A stretch of 51,553 nucleotides of DNA, taken from contig JAOUCS010000010.1 in assembly GCA_029859645.1 (NCBI GenBank), forward strand, positions 1 through 51,553, given 5' to 3'. The notes below the pieces were generated by a model. That model was not told the DNA's origin. It saw only the letters and a list, made by a program, of their open reading frames with translations, and did not search any database. Positions 1 to 7,933 of the stretch are shown in pieces (positions within the stretch are counted from its first letter, which is position 1; each line of letters begins with the position of its first letter). Origin of the DNA: Lysobacterales bacterium. GTDB lineage: Bacteria; Pseudomonadota; Gammaproteobacteria; Xanthomonadales; SZUA-36. The position numbers were made by a program, and so were the translations under genes.

Positions 1-921
1 AATCCAACGGTCTTCCAGGGAATCCAACCGTTTTATGAACGCTTTGATGCGGCCGGCATCTGCCAGGCCCAGGTCTGTGAGATCAATGCTGGAGAGCTCC
101 GCAACGATATCGTCAAAGGATTGCTTCGCCCCGGTTTTCCTGTCCTGTTGCAGCTGGTCAGCCTTTACCGCCTGTTCGACGGCAGCAACGCGCCTGGCGC
201 ACTGCTCCAGGTTGTTTTCGATTTCTTCCGAAAGTTCACGACTCGCGAAGGCCTTCAGCTCAGCCCATCGGTATTCCAGTACCTGGAAACGTGCTTTGTA
301 CTCGGGAGAGTCTGCTGCAGCACTCAGCTGGCGGGCGTCTTCGGACAATTGCGAGAGGCTTGATTGACGTTCCGACTCGGCCCGTTCCTTTTCGTGGATG
401 CGGTCGAGCCGTTCCTTGCACAAGCGGTAAACCGACTTGTCCTTGTGTCGGGTCTGTGACATGAGTTCGCGAAGCGCTTCCGGGGCCTCGACTCCACGGG
501 CTGCGGCAATTCGCACCTTCGCCAGCGGATGGTTGATGGCCGCATCGATCCTGGTTTCCATGTCGTTGACCTGATTCAGTGCCGCACTGACCAATTCCGG
601 GTCTTCGGTAAGCTCGGCTACCAGGATCAAAGTCGCGTTATCTTTCAGCGCGGACAATTGCTCCGGATCCGGCAGCACTACGCCAAGCAATTGTGTCCGG
701 GCCTGTTCCTGCAACGGAGATGACAACTCCCCGGCAAATGTTTCCAGGCTTTTTCTGTCAGTGATTTTTGCGAGCGCAGCTGAGCGGACCTCGGGGTCCG
801 GATCATCCTGAACCAGGTTCAGCAGTATCGCCTGGTCATCGATGGCATCGATCGCCGTTTTTCTAACCTCGGGATCACGGTGTTGCCATGAGGGCTTATT
901 GAAAGAGTCGAAAAGGGTCAT
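1..921 (-). CDS. DUF349 / HEAT-repeat protein, N-terminal part (cut by window edge)
   Basis: The minus-strand frame is open from an ATG at 921 to the left edge (307 codons) with no stop, so the 3' part is missing. The N-terminus begins MTLFDSFNKPSWQHRDPEVR. It continues with HEAT-like units carrying the D-P-D-P-E-V-R-S-A-A-L pattern, then long helical stretches rich in Glu, Arg and Leu that look coiled-coil. The 'KPxWQHxDPEVR' start is typical of the gammaproteobacterial DUF349 proteins I know. The family is usually far longer than the part seen here, so more than half of the gene probably lies outside. AGGAAAACGGGGA precedes the ATG as ribosome site. The cellular role is unknown; DUF349 proteins are soluble and predicted to be all-helical. 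The divergent neighbour is a thioesterase with no obvious link. Confidence 0.85.
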   Translation of the reverse strand, partial: MTLFDSFNKPSWQHRDPEVRKTAIDAIDDQAILLNLVQDDPDPEVRSAALAKITDRKSLETFAGELSSPLQEQARTQLLGVVLPDPEQLSALKDNATLILVAELTEDPELVSAALNQVNDMETRIDAAINHPLAKVRIAAARGVEAPEALRELMSQTRHKDKSVYRLCKERLDRIHEKERAESERQSSLSQLSEDARQLSAAADSPEYKARFQVLEYRWAELKAFASRELSEEIENNLEQCARRVAAVEQAVKADQLQQDRKTGAKQSFDDIVAELSSIDLTDLGLADAGRIKAFIKRLDSLEDRWI

Positions 922-1088
922 TCCCCGTTTTCCTGGCCGTCCAGCAGAATTGGTTTGAATTCTACTATGACCCCGACCGGCAGGGATAAGATTTTGATCA
1001 ATTGATTCGTTGAACTCTGTTGGGTTTGCGATGTAGCCTGATGGTCCAAATTGGAGTAGTTGAGAAGGAAACAAGGAGCTTTCCGATC

Positions 1089-1502
1089 ATGACGGCAATC
1101 TATGAGTATCCTCACGTGGTCACTGCCGAAGATATCGATGAACTGGGTCATGCCGGCAATTACCATTATGTGAAATGGACCCAACATGCGGCAATTGCCC
1201 ATTCCGCCGCCAATGGCTGGCCTACGCAACGGTATTTTGATCTCGGCGCAGGATGGGTGGTCCGGTCACATAAAATTCTTTTTCTCAAGCCGGCATTCGA
1301 AGGGGATGAATTGATTATCAAAACCTGGGTGGCCAGCGCGCGATCTGCCAGCTCGGTCAGAAAATATGAAATTGGAAAACCCGGCGGCGAGATTCTGGCG
1401 AAGGCGGAGACCGAGTGGGCATTTGTCAATTACTCGAAACAGAGGCCAACCCGGATTCCGGAAGAATTAACGGAGTGTTTCGAAATTTCAGAGGGTCCCT
1501 GA
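1089..1502 (+). CDS. YbgC/FadM-like acyl-CoA thioesterase (hot-dog fold)
   Basis: A 137-residue protein starting at the ATG at 1089, preceded by AAGGAG at 1073-1078 with about 10 bases of spacing. An upstream in-frame ATG at 1020 has no comparable ribosome site. The protein matches the 4-hydroxybenzoyl-CoA/acyl-CoA thioesterase family in length and pattern. It has the early 'DIDELGHAGNYHYVKW' segment (family pattern D-x-x-GHxNNxxYxxW), the mid-protein 'LFLKPAFEGDELIIKTWV' strand, and a C-terminal strand 'AKAETEWAFVNYSKQRPTRIP'. It presumably hydrolyses acyl-CoA in the cytoplasm; the substrate cannot be told. In the first motif the usual Asn-Asn is Gly-Asn. It stands alone, divergent from the DUF349 gene. 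Confidence 0.8.
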   Translation: MTAIYEYPHVVTAEDIDELGHAGNYHYVKWTQHAAIAHSAANGWPTQRYFDLGAGWVVRSHKILFLKPAFEGDELIIKTWVASARSASSVRKYEIGKPGGEILAKAETEWAFVNYSKQRPTRIPEELTECFEISEGP

Positions 1503-1578
1503 CAGGCAGAATTCGTATTTTGGTCTATTCTTCTAAGATATCACCGACTAAAAAGAATCTGACTGAGGAGAGCGATTC

Positions 1579-3048
1579 GTGAAGAGGCGAGAATTCTGTC
1601 GTACCACCCTGGCTGCCAGCGTGGCGGCCGCCTATCCATTCATGATGAATGCTGCATTGGCGCAAACCAGCGTAGCTGCAGTGTCGCTTGACGGCGGCGA
1701 AATTGAGCTCGAAAAAGCGGCTATCCGGGAATTTGCACAGCAGCTGAATGGCCCCCTGCTGATGCCCGGGGACGATCAATATGACTACGCACGCCGGGTC
1801 TGGAACGGCATGCATGACCGGCGACCGGCATTGATAGCCCGATGCGCCAATACAGAAGATGTCCGCCAGGCAGTGGCATTCGCTGCGGATCGCCAGTTGT
1901 TGCTGTCGGTGCGCGGTGGCGGCCACAGTTGGCCGGGCAAATCCGTCTGCGATGGAGGGCTGATGCTCGACCTGGCCACGATGAACACGGTGACTGCGGA
2001 TCCGGCGACGCGACGCGCATATGCCCAGGGCGGCGCGCTGCTTAATGGCCTGGACACTGCGGCATTGCAGCATGGACTGGTCACCACTGCGGGCGTCGTT
2101 TCACATACGGGGGTAGGCGGTTTCACGCTGGGGGGCGGATTTGGGCGACTCAACCGCAAGTATGGCCTGACCATTGATAATCTGGTCTCTGCCGAGTTGG
2201 TCACCGCCGACGGGGAGCTCAGAACCGTTAGCGCAGAACAAAACGAAGACCTGTTCTGGGCGATCCGTGGCGGAGGAGGCAATTTCGGAGTGGCAACAAA
2301 GTTCGAATACCAGTTGCACCCCTTCGATCGTAATGTGTTGTCCGGAATGATCCTCTGGTCGATTGACCAGGCGCGCGAAGTGCTCGATTTTTATGGTGAA
2401 TGGTACGCGGGGCTGTCCGACGACTTATACATTGGACCTGCGATGTTTACCATGCCCGATGGTACGTCCGTCATAGCGATGGAAGTGGTCTATGCCGGCG
2501 ATCCTGCCGCGGGAGAGAAGGAACTGGCGCCTTTAAGAAAAATCGGCAGGCCGATGGACGACAGTGTAAAAATCCAGGACTACATGGTCATGCAGACCCA
2601 GGAAGACGGTACCTGGGGGCATGGGGTCAGGTCGTACGCCAAGAACGGGATGGTCAAGGAGATAACGCCCGCCTTGATCGACGCGCTGATTGAGTCCTTC
2701 GTTCCGGATCCCCGTTTCGCGTTCTTCACGCACACCTCGGGTGGCGCAGTCGGCCGGGTGGACGAGTTGGCCACCGCGTTTCCGCACCGGAATGCTGAAA
2801 CCATGATTGCCGTCATCGGCGGCTGGATGGACCCGGCCCAGGACGACGAATCAATGGCCATTGCACGAGCCTGGTTCAAGCAGTTGCAGCCTTTTGTCGG
2901 CGGTTACTACGATAATATCGATTTCGATGGCGCCAATTCGAAGGGCAGGAATTATGGGCCGGCTTATGATCGCCTGTCAGTTATCAAGGCCCAATATGAT
3001 CCCGGTAACCTGTTCCGGCTCAACCGGAATATTAAGCCTGCTGTTTAA
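1579..3048 (+). CDS. Tat-exported FAD-linked oxidase (FAD_binding_4 + berberine-bridge domain)
   Basis: A 489-residue protein starting at GTG 1579 behind GAGGAG (1565-1570). The N-terminus is a twin-arginine signal (KRREFCRTT, then a hydrophobic segment ending near 'NAALAQ'). The flavin domain has 'VRGGGHSWPGKSVCDGG', whose His is the usual 8-alpha-histidyl FAD attachment residue, and 'TGVGGFTLGGGFGRLNRKYG'. The BBE tail near the C-terminus reads 'GRNYGPAYDRLSVIKAQYDPGNLFRLN'. In bicovalent relatives a Cys before the VG..GG motif also binds FAD; here that stretch is 'VVSHTGVGGF' with no Cys, so a single covalent link is expected. The fold oxidises alcohols, sugars or alkaloid-like substrates with O2. 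The signal places it in the periplasm already folded with flavin. The substrate is unknown. Confidence 0.88.
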   Translation: MKRREFCRTTLAASVAAAYPFMMNAALAQTSVAAVSLDGGEIELEKAAIREFAQQLNGPLLMPGDDQYDYARRVWNGMHDRRPALIARCANTEDVRQAVAFAADRQLLLSVRGGGHSWPGKSVCDGGLMLDLATMNTVTADPATRRAYAQGGALLNGLDTAALQHGLVTTAGVVSHTGVGGFTLGGGFGRLNRKYGLTIDNLVSAELVTADGELRTVSAEQNEDLFWAIRGGGGNFGVATKFEYQLHPFDRNVLSGMILWSIDQAREVLDFYGEWYAGLSDDLYIGPAMFTMPDGTSVIAMEVVYAGDPAAGEKELAPLRKIGRPMDDSVKIQDYMVMQTQEDGTWGHGVRSYAKNGMVKEITPALIDALIESFVPDPRFAFFTHTSGGAVGRVDELATAFPHRNAETMIAVIGGWMDPAQDDESMAIARAWFKQLQPFVGGYYDNIDFDGANSKGRNYGPAYDRLSVIKAQYDPGNLFRLNRNIKPAV

Positions 3049-3095
3049 GCGCTATCGCCTGAATTAGCTACATTGTTGGTAATTGTTAGGGCAAA

Positions 3096-4319
3096 ATGAA
3101 CCCTGCTGATGTGGGGTTGCACCGTGTGAAAGTCGTCCGAATTCCTGTTGTTGTACTGTGCCTGTTGCTGGCTGGCTGCGCCTCGGTCGTACGCAATCCG
3201 GTGCCCGAGGCCGACCACCGGTCCGTCACCGTGCTGGATAATCCGGACGTCAGGCAGTGGGGAGACGGCAGCGGATCAACGCCTTTGTCAGCGATCAAGG
3301 ACCAGGCTGAATGGGAAAAAAAGTTCGGTGGCGTCATGCACACGGAGCATAATTACCTGGTCATTTCAGGTGGCGGTCCCCGAGGTGCTTACGGCGCCGG
3401 AGTGCTCACGGCCTGGACCAAGTTGGGGACGCGTCCCGAATTCACCATCGTGACCGGAGTGAGTACCGGTGCGTTAACCGCACCCTTTGCTTTCCTGGGC
3501 AGCAAGTATGATGAACAACTTAAAACGGTCTACACGACTCTGGATACGCGCCAGATTATCAATACGAGAAACTTTTTTGCGATACTCGGTGGCGATTCTG
3601 TCGTTGATACATCTCCCCTCAAAAATCTGATCGAAAAGCTGATCGATGATGAACTGATCAGCGATCTTGCGCGTGAATATCGTCGGGGTCGGGCGCTGAT
3701 CGTGGGCACAACCAACCTGGACGCCGGGCGTCCGGTAGTATGGAACCTGACACGCATGGCGGCGAGCGACCATCCCGAGGCGGCAAAACTGATCCGTCAG
3801 GTCCTGCTGGCCTCCGCCTCCATCCCGGGGGCTTTTCCACCGGTTTACATCGAAGTGGAATCCCCAGACGGCACCAAATACGATGAAATGCACGTGGATG
3901 GTGGCGTTTCGTCCCAGATGTTCTTCTACCCGGTGAGAATGGATTTCCAGGAAGTGATGGAGATACTGGACGTACGAGGCACCCCAACGATTTACATTAT
4001 CAGGAACGCTTTTTTGCATCCTGAGTACAAGACTATTTCACCACGCCTGTTGCCAATAGCAGGCCGCACGATTGACTCGCTGATTCGCACCCAGGGCCTC
4101 GGAGATTTCTTTCGGATCGCTACCCTGGCCGAACGTGACGGACTGGACCTGAACGTCACGTGGATCCCGGAAGGTACGAATGAGCAATTGGAAGTCACAC
4201 CGACCGAAGAATTCGATCCCCGGTACATGAAGGCACTGTTTGAATACGGTCATCAGCGTACGCTGAATGGTGAAACGTGGTCAGATTTTTTCCAGTTGCT
4301 CAAAGGGGAAGAAAAATAA
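3096..4319 (+). CDS. Patatin-like phospholipase lipoprotein
   Basis: A 407-residue protein starting at ATG 3096 after AGGG; a GTG at 3126 is a possible alternative. The signal ends in a lipobox (LLLAGC), so it is probably an acylated envelope protein. The patatin core is complete: the oxyanion loop 'GGGPRGAYGAG', the nucleophile elbow 'GVSTG' (G-x-S-x-G) and the catalytic Asp in 'HVDGGVSS'. The family cleaves acyl chains from phospholipids or lysophospholipids with a Ser-Asp dyad. It lies on the opposite strand to the LpxL-type acyltransferase, whose stop is only 7 bases from its own. It forms the left border of the lipid island, which is suggestive but not proof of a joint role. Confidence 0.88.
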   Translation: MNPADVGLHRVKVVRIPVVVLCLLLAGCASVVRNPVPEADHRSVTVLDNPDVRQWGDGSGSTPLSAIKDQAEWEKKFGGVMHTEHNYLVISGGGPRGAYGAGVLTAWTKLGTRPEFTIVTGVSTGALTAPFAFLGSKYDEQLKTVYTTLDTRQIINTRNFFAILGGDSVVDTSPLKNLIEKLIDDELISDLAREYRRGRALIVGTTNLDAGRPVVWNLTRMAASDHPEAAKLIRQVLLASASIPGAFPPVYIEVESPDGTKYDEMHVDGGVSSQMFFYPVRMDFQEVMEILDVRGTPTIYIIRNAFLHPEYKTISPRLLPIAGRTIDSLIRTQGLGDFFRIATLAERDGLDLNVTWIPEGTNEQLEVTPTEEFDPRYMKALFEYGHQRTLNGETWSDFFQLLKGEEK

Positions 4320-4325
4320 GGCGGC

Positions 4326-5243
4326 TCAGCCCCAGCGGCGGTGGATCCACAGCCACTGCTCGGGATACTCGCGCACCCAGTCTTCGATGATGCGGTTGAC
4401 CAGCTCGGTGGTGCCCCTGACGTCCACGTCGCCCTTTTCATCGCGCGGCAGTTCCAGTTCATCAGTGATTTCCAGGCGGAAGCGACCGTCGGGCAATCGT
4501 ACGGTGCGCGCCCCGTGGACCGGGCAATCATAGCGCCGGGCTAGCTTGGCCAACAAGGGATTCGCCGGTGCGTCTTTGCCGAAGAAGGGCACCATGATGC
4601 CGCGGCGGAATTTCTGGTCGACCAGCAGGCCGACGTGATCACCGCGCTGGAGTGCGCTCATCAGCTGGAATGAGGCGCCTTCGCCGGATGCGACCAGGTT
4701 TTCGCTGACCACATTGCGCGCCTGCGCCACACGTTTCGCGGCATACTTGTTGTTGGGTTGTCGGAACATGGACAGTAGCTTCAGGCCAAACTTGTTCGCC
4801 ACCAGCGGCAGTAGTTCAAAATTGGCCAGGTGCCCGGTAAACAGGATGGCCGGCAGTCCGTCATTGCGCAGCTTCACGTATTGGTCAGCGTTCTTGATTT
4901 CGATCCGGTCTGAATCCTCTCTTTCGACCGAAAGATCGAAAACCTGGTCCAGGTAACCGTATTCGAGCATGGTCCTGGCCATCTGCGCCCAGCTGTCGTT
5001 CGCTATTTTTTCCCGTTCTTCAAGCCTCTTTTCAGGAAAGGCAATGGCCAGATTGTCCATGGCTATCTGGTGACGTTTCAGCCTGGGCCCCAGCCAGCGC
5101 GCGAAGCTCTCAAAAAAACGGCTGGCGGTTTCAAAGGGTACCAGCCGCAATAGTTTCAGAAAAACAAAGATGAACTGGGCGGAAGTCCACTTGACGATGT
5201 TGTCGATGGGTTGCAGAAGACGGTATCGCCAGGGTACGGGCAT
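4326..5243 (-). CDS. LpxL/HtrB-type lysophospholipid/lipid A acyltransferase
   Basis: A 305-residue protein starting at the ATG at 5243 (MPVPWRY...), preceded by AAAGGA eight bases upstream. ATGs further upstream lack this site. The length equals the family norm of about 306. An N-terminal hydrophobic helix (AQFIFVFLKLLRLVPF) anchors it in the inner membrane. The HX4D/E catalytic motif appears as 'GHLANFE' (His, then Glu five residues on), followed by 'FRQPNNKY' and 'GLLVDQKFRRGIMVPFFGKDA'; this last segment is typical of LpxL/LpxM, which normally move an acyl chain from acyl-ACP to a lipid A precursor. Its place beside a private ACP-based fatty acid line (13927-7934) makes it a candidate user of that line's product. 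That is inference; it could equally be the housekeeping enzyme. Confidence 0.85.
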   Translation of the reverse strand: MPVPWRYRLLQPIDNIVKWTSAQFIFVFLKLLRLVPFETASRFFESFARWLGPRLKRHQIAMDNLAIAFPEKRLEEREKIANDSWAQMARTMLEYGYLDQVFDLSVEREDSDRIEIKNADQYVKLRNDGLPAILFTGHLANFELLPLVANKFGLKLLSMFRQPNNKYAAKRVAQARNVVSENLVASGEGASFQLMSALQRGDHVGLLVDQKFRRGIMVPFFGKDAPANPLLAKLARRYDCPVHGARTVRLPDGRFRLEITDELELPRDEKGDVDVRGTTELVNRIIEDWVREYPEQWLWIHRRWG

Positions 5244-5353
5244 ATAGAGTCCTTTGTAGTCTCTCTGACGGTTTTCGGGGAGCCGGGAATATCTTATCAT
5301 TGCCCTGCCAGGCATGCATTGCCCGGGACTAGCGCGTATCGGGAGACAAAGAC

Positions 5354-6211
5354 ATGTCGGAAATGAAGCCGTTCTTCAAGCAGGTACAGTCCCACTACGA
5401 CCTGTCTGATGAATTTTTTGAACTTTTCCTTGATCCCACCCGTACTTACAGTTGCGCCTATTTTGAAGACCCGCAGGCAACCCTGGAGCAGGCGCAGATG
5501 GCAAAAATTGATCTGTCGCTGGGCAAATGCAAATTATTGCCGGGAATGAAGCTTCTCGACATCGGGTGCGGCTGGGGAGCAACGGCGATTCGCGCAGCTG
5601 AAAAGTACCAGGCCAATGTCATTGGCCTGACACTCAGTGAAAACCAGTATCAGTACTGCACCCGGCGCGCGGGCGAACTGGCTGGGCCGGAAACTGCAGA
5701 GTTCCGTCTGCAGGGCTGGGAAGACTTCAATGAGCCGGTGGACCGGATTGTCAGCATCGGCGCCTTCGAGCACTTCAGAAACAGCCGCCACGAAGCGTTT
5801 TTTCAGCGCTGCAGGGAAATTCTACCCGCAGATGGCGTTATGATGTTGCATTCCATTGTCACTACTTCCCTGGCGGACCTCCGGGACCAGGGCATCCCGT
5901 ATACGCAGGAAGACGTCCGGTTCGCTAAATTCATTCGTGACGAGATTTTCCCCGGGGGCCAGCTGTGCGCGCCGGACCGCATCCGGTCTTTCGCCGAGCG
6001 CAGTGGTTTCGAGGTTTACCATGAGCAGTCATTGAGACTGCACTACGCGAGGACGCTGGACCTCTGGGCGGAGAGTCTCGCCGCCGCCAGGGAACGGGCG
6101 ATCGCACTCACATCGGAAACCGTCTTCGACCGTTACCAGAAATACCTTACGGGTTGTGCCGAGCAGTTTCGCAAGGGGCTGATTGACGTCATGCAGTTCT
6201 GCATGCGCTAG
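5354..6211 (+). CDS. Cyclopropane/mycolic-acid-type fatty acyl methyltransferase (CMAS family)
   Basis: A 285-residue SAM-dependent methyltransferase starting at ATG 5354. It opens with the family's signature 'QVQSHYDLSDEFFELFLDPTRTYSCAYF', seen in cyclopropane synthases and mycolate-modifying enzymes. This is followed by the SAM loop 'LLDIGCGWGATAIRAAEKY' and 'SENQYQYCTRR'. It lacks the extra N-terminal domain of the E. coli-type Cfa (about 380 residues), so its length matches mycobacterial CmaA/MmaA enzymes. It ends with 'IDVMQFCMR', close to the usual family end. These enzymes methylate double bonds of acyl chains to cyclopropane, methyl-branched or methoxy forms. Its stop overlaps the stop of the convergent hydroxylase gene in one CTAG at 6208-6211. 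Neighbouring desaturase and FAS genes suggest a modified acyl chain as substrate. Confidence 0.85.
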   Translation: MSEMKPFFKQVQSHYDLSDEFFELFLDPTRTYSCAYFEDPQATLEQAQMAKIDLSLGKCKLLPGMKLLDIGCGWGATAIRAAEKYQANVIGLTLSENQYQYCTRRAGELAGPETAEFRLQGWEDFNEPVDRIVSIGAFEHFRNSRHEAFFQRCREILPADGVMMLHSIVTTSLADLRDQGIPYTQEDVRFAKFIRDEIFPGGQLCAPDRIRSFAERSGFEVYHEQSLRLHYARTLDLWAESLAAARERAIALTSETVFDRYQKYLTGCAEQFRKGLIDVMQFCMR

Positions 6212-6834
6212 CGGGTGCGGAAAACGACGTCCCAGAAATAGTTCGATACGCCATAGCCCTTATTGGAATCTCGAAAGTGGTGATCCAGGTGGGATTTCCA
6301 CAGGTTCCTGGCCCATTTCACCTTGGGGTGCCTGAAGTGATGGATGCTGTAATGCGTCAGGTCATAGGCCAGGTATCCAGCAGCAAAGCCGGCTGAGTAA
6401 GCCCAGACCCAATCGCCGAACACCGGCCAGGACAGCAGGAACAGCAAGGCACCAACAGAAAGGCTCAGGGCGATGGGCATGACCAGCCTTTTCTTGTCAT
6501 TCGGGTACTGGTGGTGAACGCCGTGAAACAGGAAGCTTACCCGTTTCTGGAAATCACTTTTGGGCGTGAAATGAAAAACCCAGCGGTGAAAGCAGTATTC
6601 AAAAAACGTCCAGACAAAAAGACCCAGCAGAAACAATGCGATATAGGTTCTCAGCGGGATATTGATGGAAAAACTTTGCCAGCTTGCGAGCAGGATCACC
6701 GGTAAATAAACCGCTAGCACCGTTACCGGCGTAATTTTACTCAGGCGCTCCAGAATGGGATTGTCGAATAGCCGCACGTGGCCCTTTTGGGGCGCCATGT
6801 GTTCGGGAATTCTGTCTGCGCGGGTCGTCTTCAT
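6208..6834 (-). CDS. Fatty acid hydroxylase superfamily protein (FA2H/Scs7-like)
   Basis: A 208-residue integral membrane protein, start taken as ATG 6834 (MKTTRAD...); a TTG at 6867 is also in frame. Four or so membrane segments surround the His clusters of the di-iron family: 'EYCFHRWVFHF', 'FHGVHHQYPND', 'HYSIHHFRHP' and 'KSHLDHHFRDSNKGYGVSNYFWDVVF'. The 'HGVHH...P.D..R.V.P' part is closest to fatty acid 2-hydroxylases, which hydroxylate the alpha carbon of acyl chains, often in sphingolipids; sterol/carotenoid hydroxylases share the fold. Its neighbours are a methyltransferase and a desaturase for fatty acyl chains. This fits a 2-hydroxy-acyl product, but the substrate is inferred. Confidence 0.82.
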   Translation of the reverse strand: MKTTRADRIPEHMAPQKGHVRLFDNPILERLSKITPVTVLAVYLPVILLASWQSFSINIPLRTYIALFLLGLFVWTFFEYCFHRWVFHFTPKSDFQKRVSFLFHGVHHQYPNDKKRLVMPIALSLSVGALLFLLSWPVFGDWVWAYSAGFAAGYLAYDLTHYSIHHFRHPKVKWARNLWKSHLDHHFRDSNKGYGVSNYFWDVVFRTR

Positions 6835-6976
6835 CGTTCTGCTCTTGCTCTTAATGGCTGATGACAATTACCCATTATCGTCGATTTTGACTGTCACAGG
6901 TCAATAATCCGGATTATATTCGCTGAAATTGTCTGTTTAGCTGGACTATTCAGCGGAAAGGGTGAAGTATTCACCG

Positions 6977-7912
6977 ATGTCTGAAACACTTTCCGCAAGC
7001 CTGCCGCTGCAACGTCCCCTGGAAACCCAGCCCCTGAAAATCCTTTGGCCTTATGCCATCGTTCTGGCGGGCCTGCATATGGCCTGCCTGCTGGCCTTTA
7101 TTCCCTGGTTTTTTACCTGGTCCGGCCTGGTGGTCGCTGTGCTGGGGCACCTGGTCTTCGGAATGCTTGGAATTACGGTCGGCTATCACCGCTTACTGAC
7201 GCACAAGGGATTCACCTGCCCCAAGTGGCTGGAACATTCGCTGGCGACCATGGGTATGTTCAATTTGCAGGACAGCCCGGCGCGCTGGGTCGCCATTCAT
7301 CGAGCGCATCATCGAAATTGTGATGAGCAGATGGACCCTCATTCACCGCTGGTCAATTTTTTCTGGGGCCATGTGGGTTGGGTCGTATGCCGCCATGAAA
7401 ACCTGCACCGGACACTTCGTTACGCAAAGTTCGTGCCGGATCTTTTGCGAGATCCTTTCTACAGGCGTTTTGAGCGCATCGGGGTATGGCTGGCCGTCTA
7501 CGGCGTGCATGCGCTGGCGATCATTGCCGCTGGTGCGGCATTCGGTTATTTCTTCGGCGGTGCGGATGGTGCGCTTCGCTACGCAGCAAGCTGGGCAGTG
7601 TGGGGTGTAGTGGTGCGAACGGTATTCGTGCTCAACGGCACCTGGGGAGTCAATTCACTGGGGCATATGTTCGGTTATCGTAACTACGAGACCGAGGATT
7701 CCAGCACCAATAATTGGCTGGTGGCGCTGGTCGCACATGGCGAAGGCTGGCACAACAACCATCATGCTGATCCGAGAGCGGCCTCGCATGGGCATCGCTG
7801 GTGGGAATTCGACATGTCCTGGTGGGTTATCAGGACGCTTGAAACGCTGGGTATTGCGAAAAACGTGGTACGGCCAAAGATATGGTCCGAGGCTAAACAG
7901 CAACCGCAGTAA
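6977..7912 (+). CDS. Membrane acyl-CoA/acyl-lipid desaturase (delta-9 type)
   Basis: A 311-residue membrane desaturase. ATG 6977 is preferred because AAGGGTGAAG lies 9-14 bases upstream; GTG 6962 is in frame too. The three histidine boxes of stearoyl-CoA desaturases are present in order: 'HRLLTHKGF', 'HRAHHRN' and 'HGEGWHNNHH'. Paired hydrophobic segments lie at the N-terminus and between boxes two and three. It introduces a cis double bond using O2 and a di-iron centre in the inner membrane. It is divergent from the hydroxylase and convergent with the N-acyltransferase gene, whose stop is 22 bases away. Together with the CMAS gene it could supply the double bond that the methyltransferase modifies. 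Confidence 0.9.
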   Translation: MSETLSASLPLQRPLETQPLKILWPYAIVLAGLHMACLLAFIPWFFTWSGLVVAVLGHLVFGMLGITVGYHRLLTHKGFTCPKWLEHSLATMGMFNLQDSPARWVAIHRAHHRNCDEQMDPHSPLVNFFWGHVGWVVCRHENLHRTLRYAKFVPDLLRDPFYRRFERIGVWLAVYGVHALAIIAAGAAFGYFFGGADGALRYAASWAVWGVVVRTVFVLNGTWGVNSLGHMFGYRNYETEDSSTNNWLVALVAHGEGWHNNHHADPRAASHGHRWWEFDMSWWVIRTLETLGIAKNVVRPKIWSEAKQQPQ

Positions 7913-7933
7913 GGTCCGCCTTGGCCAGTGATT

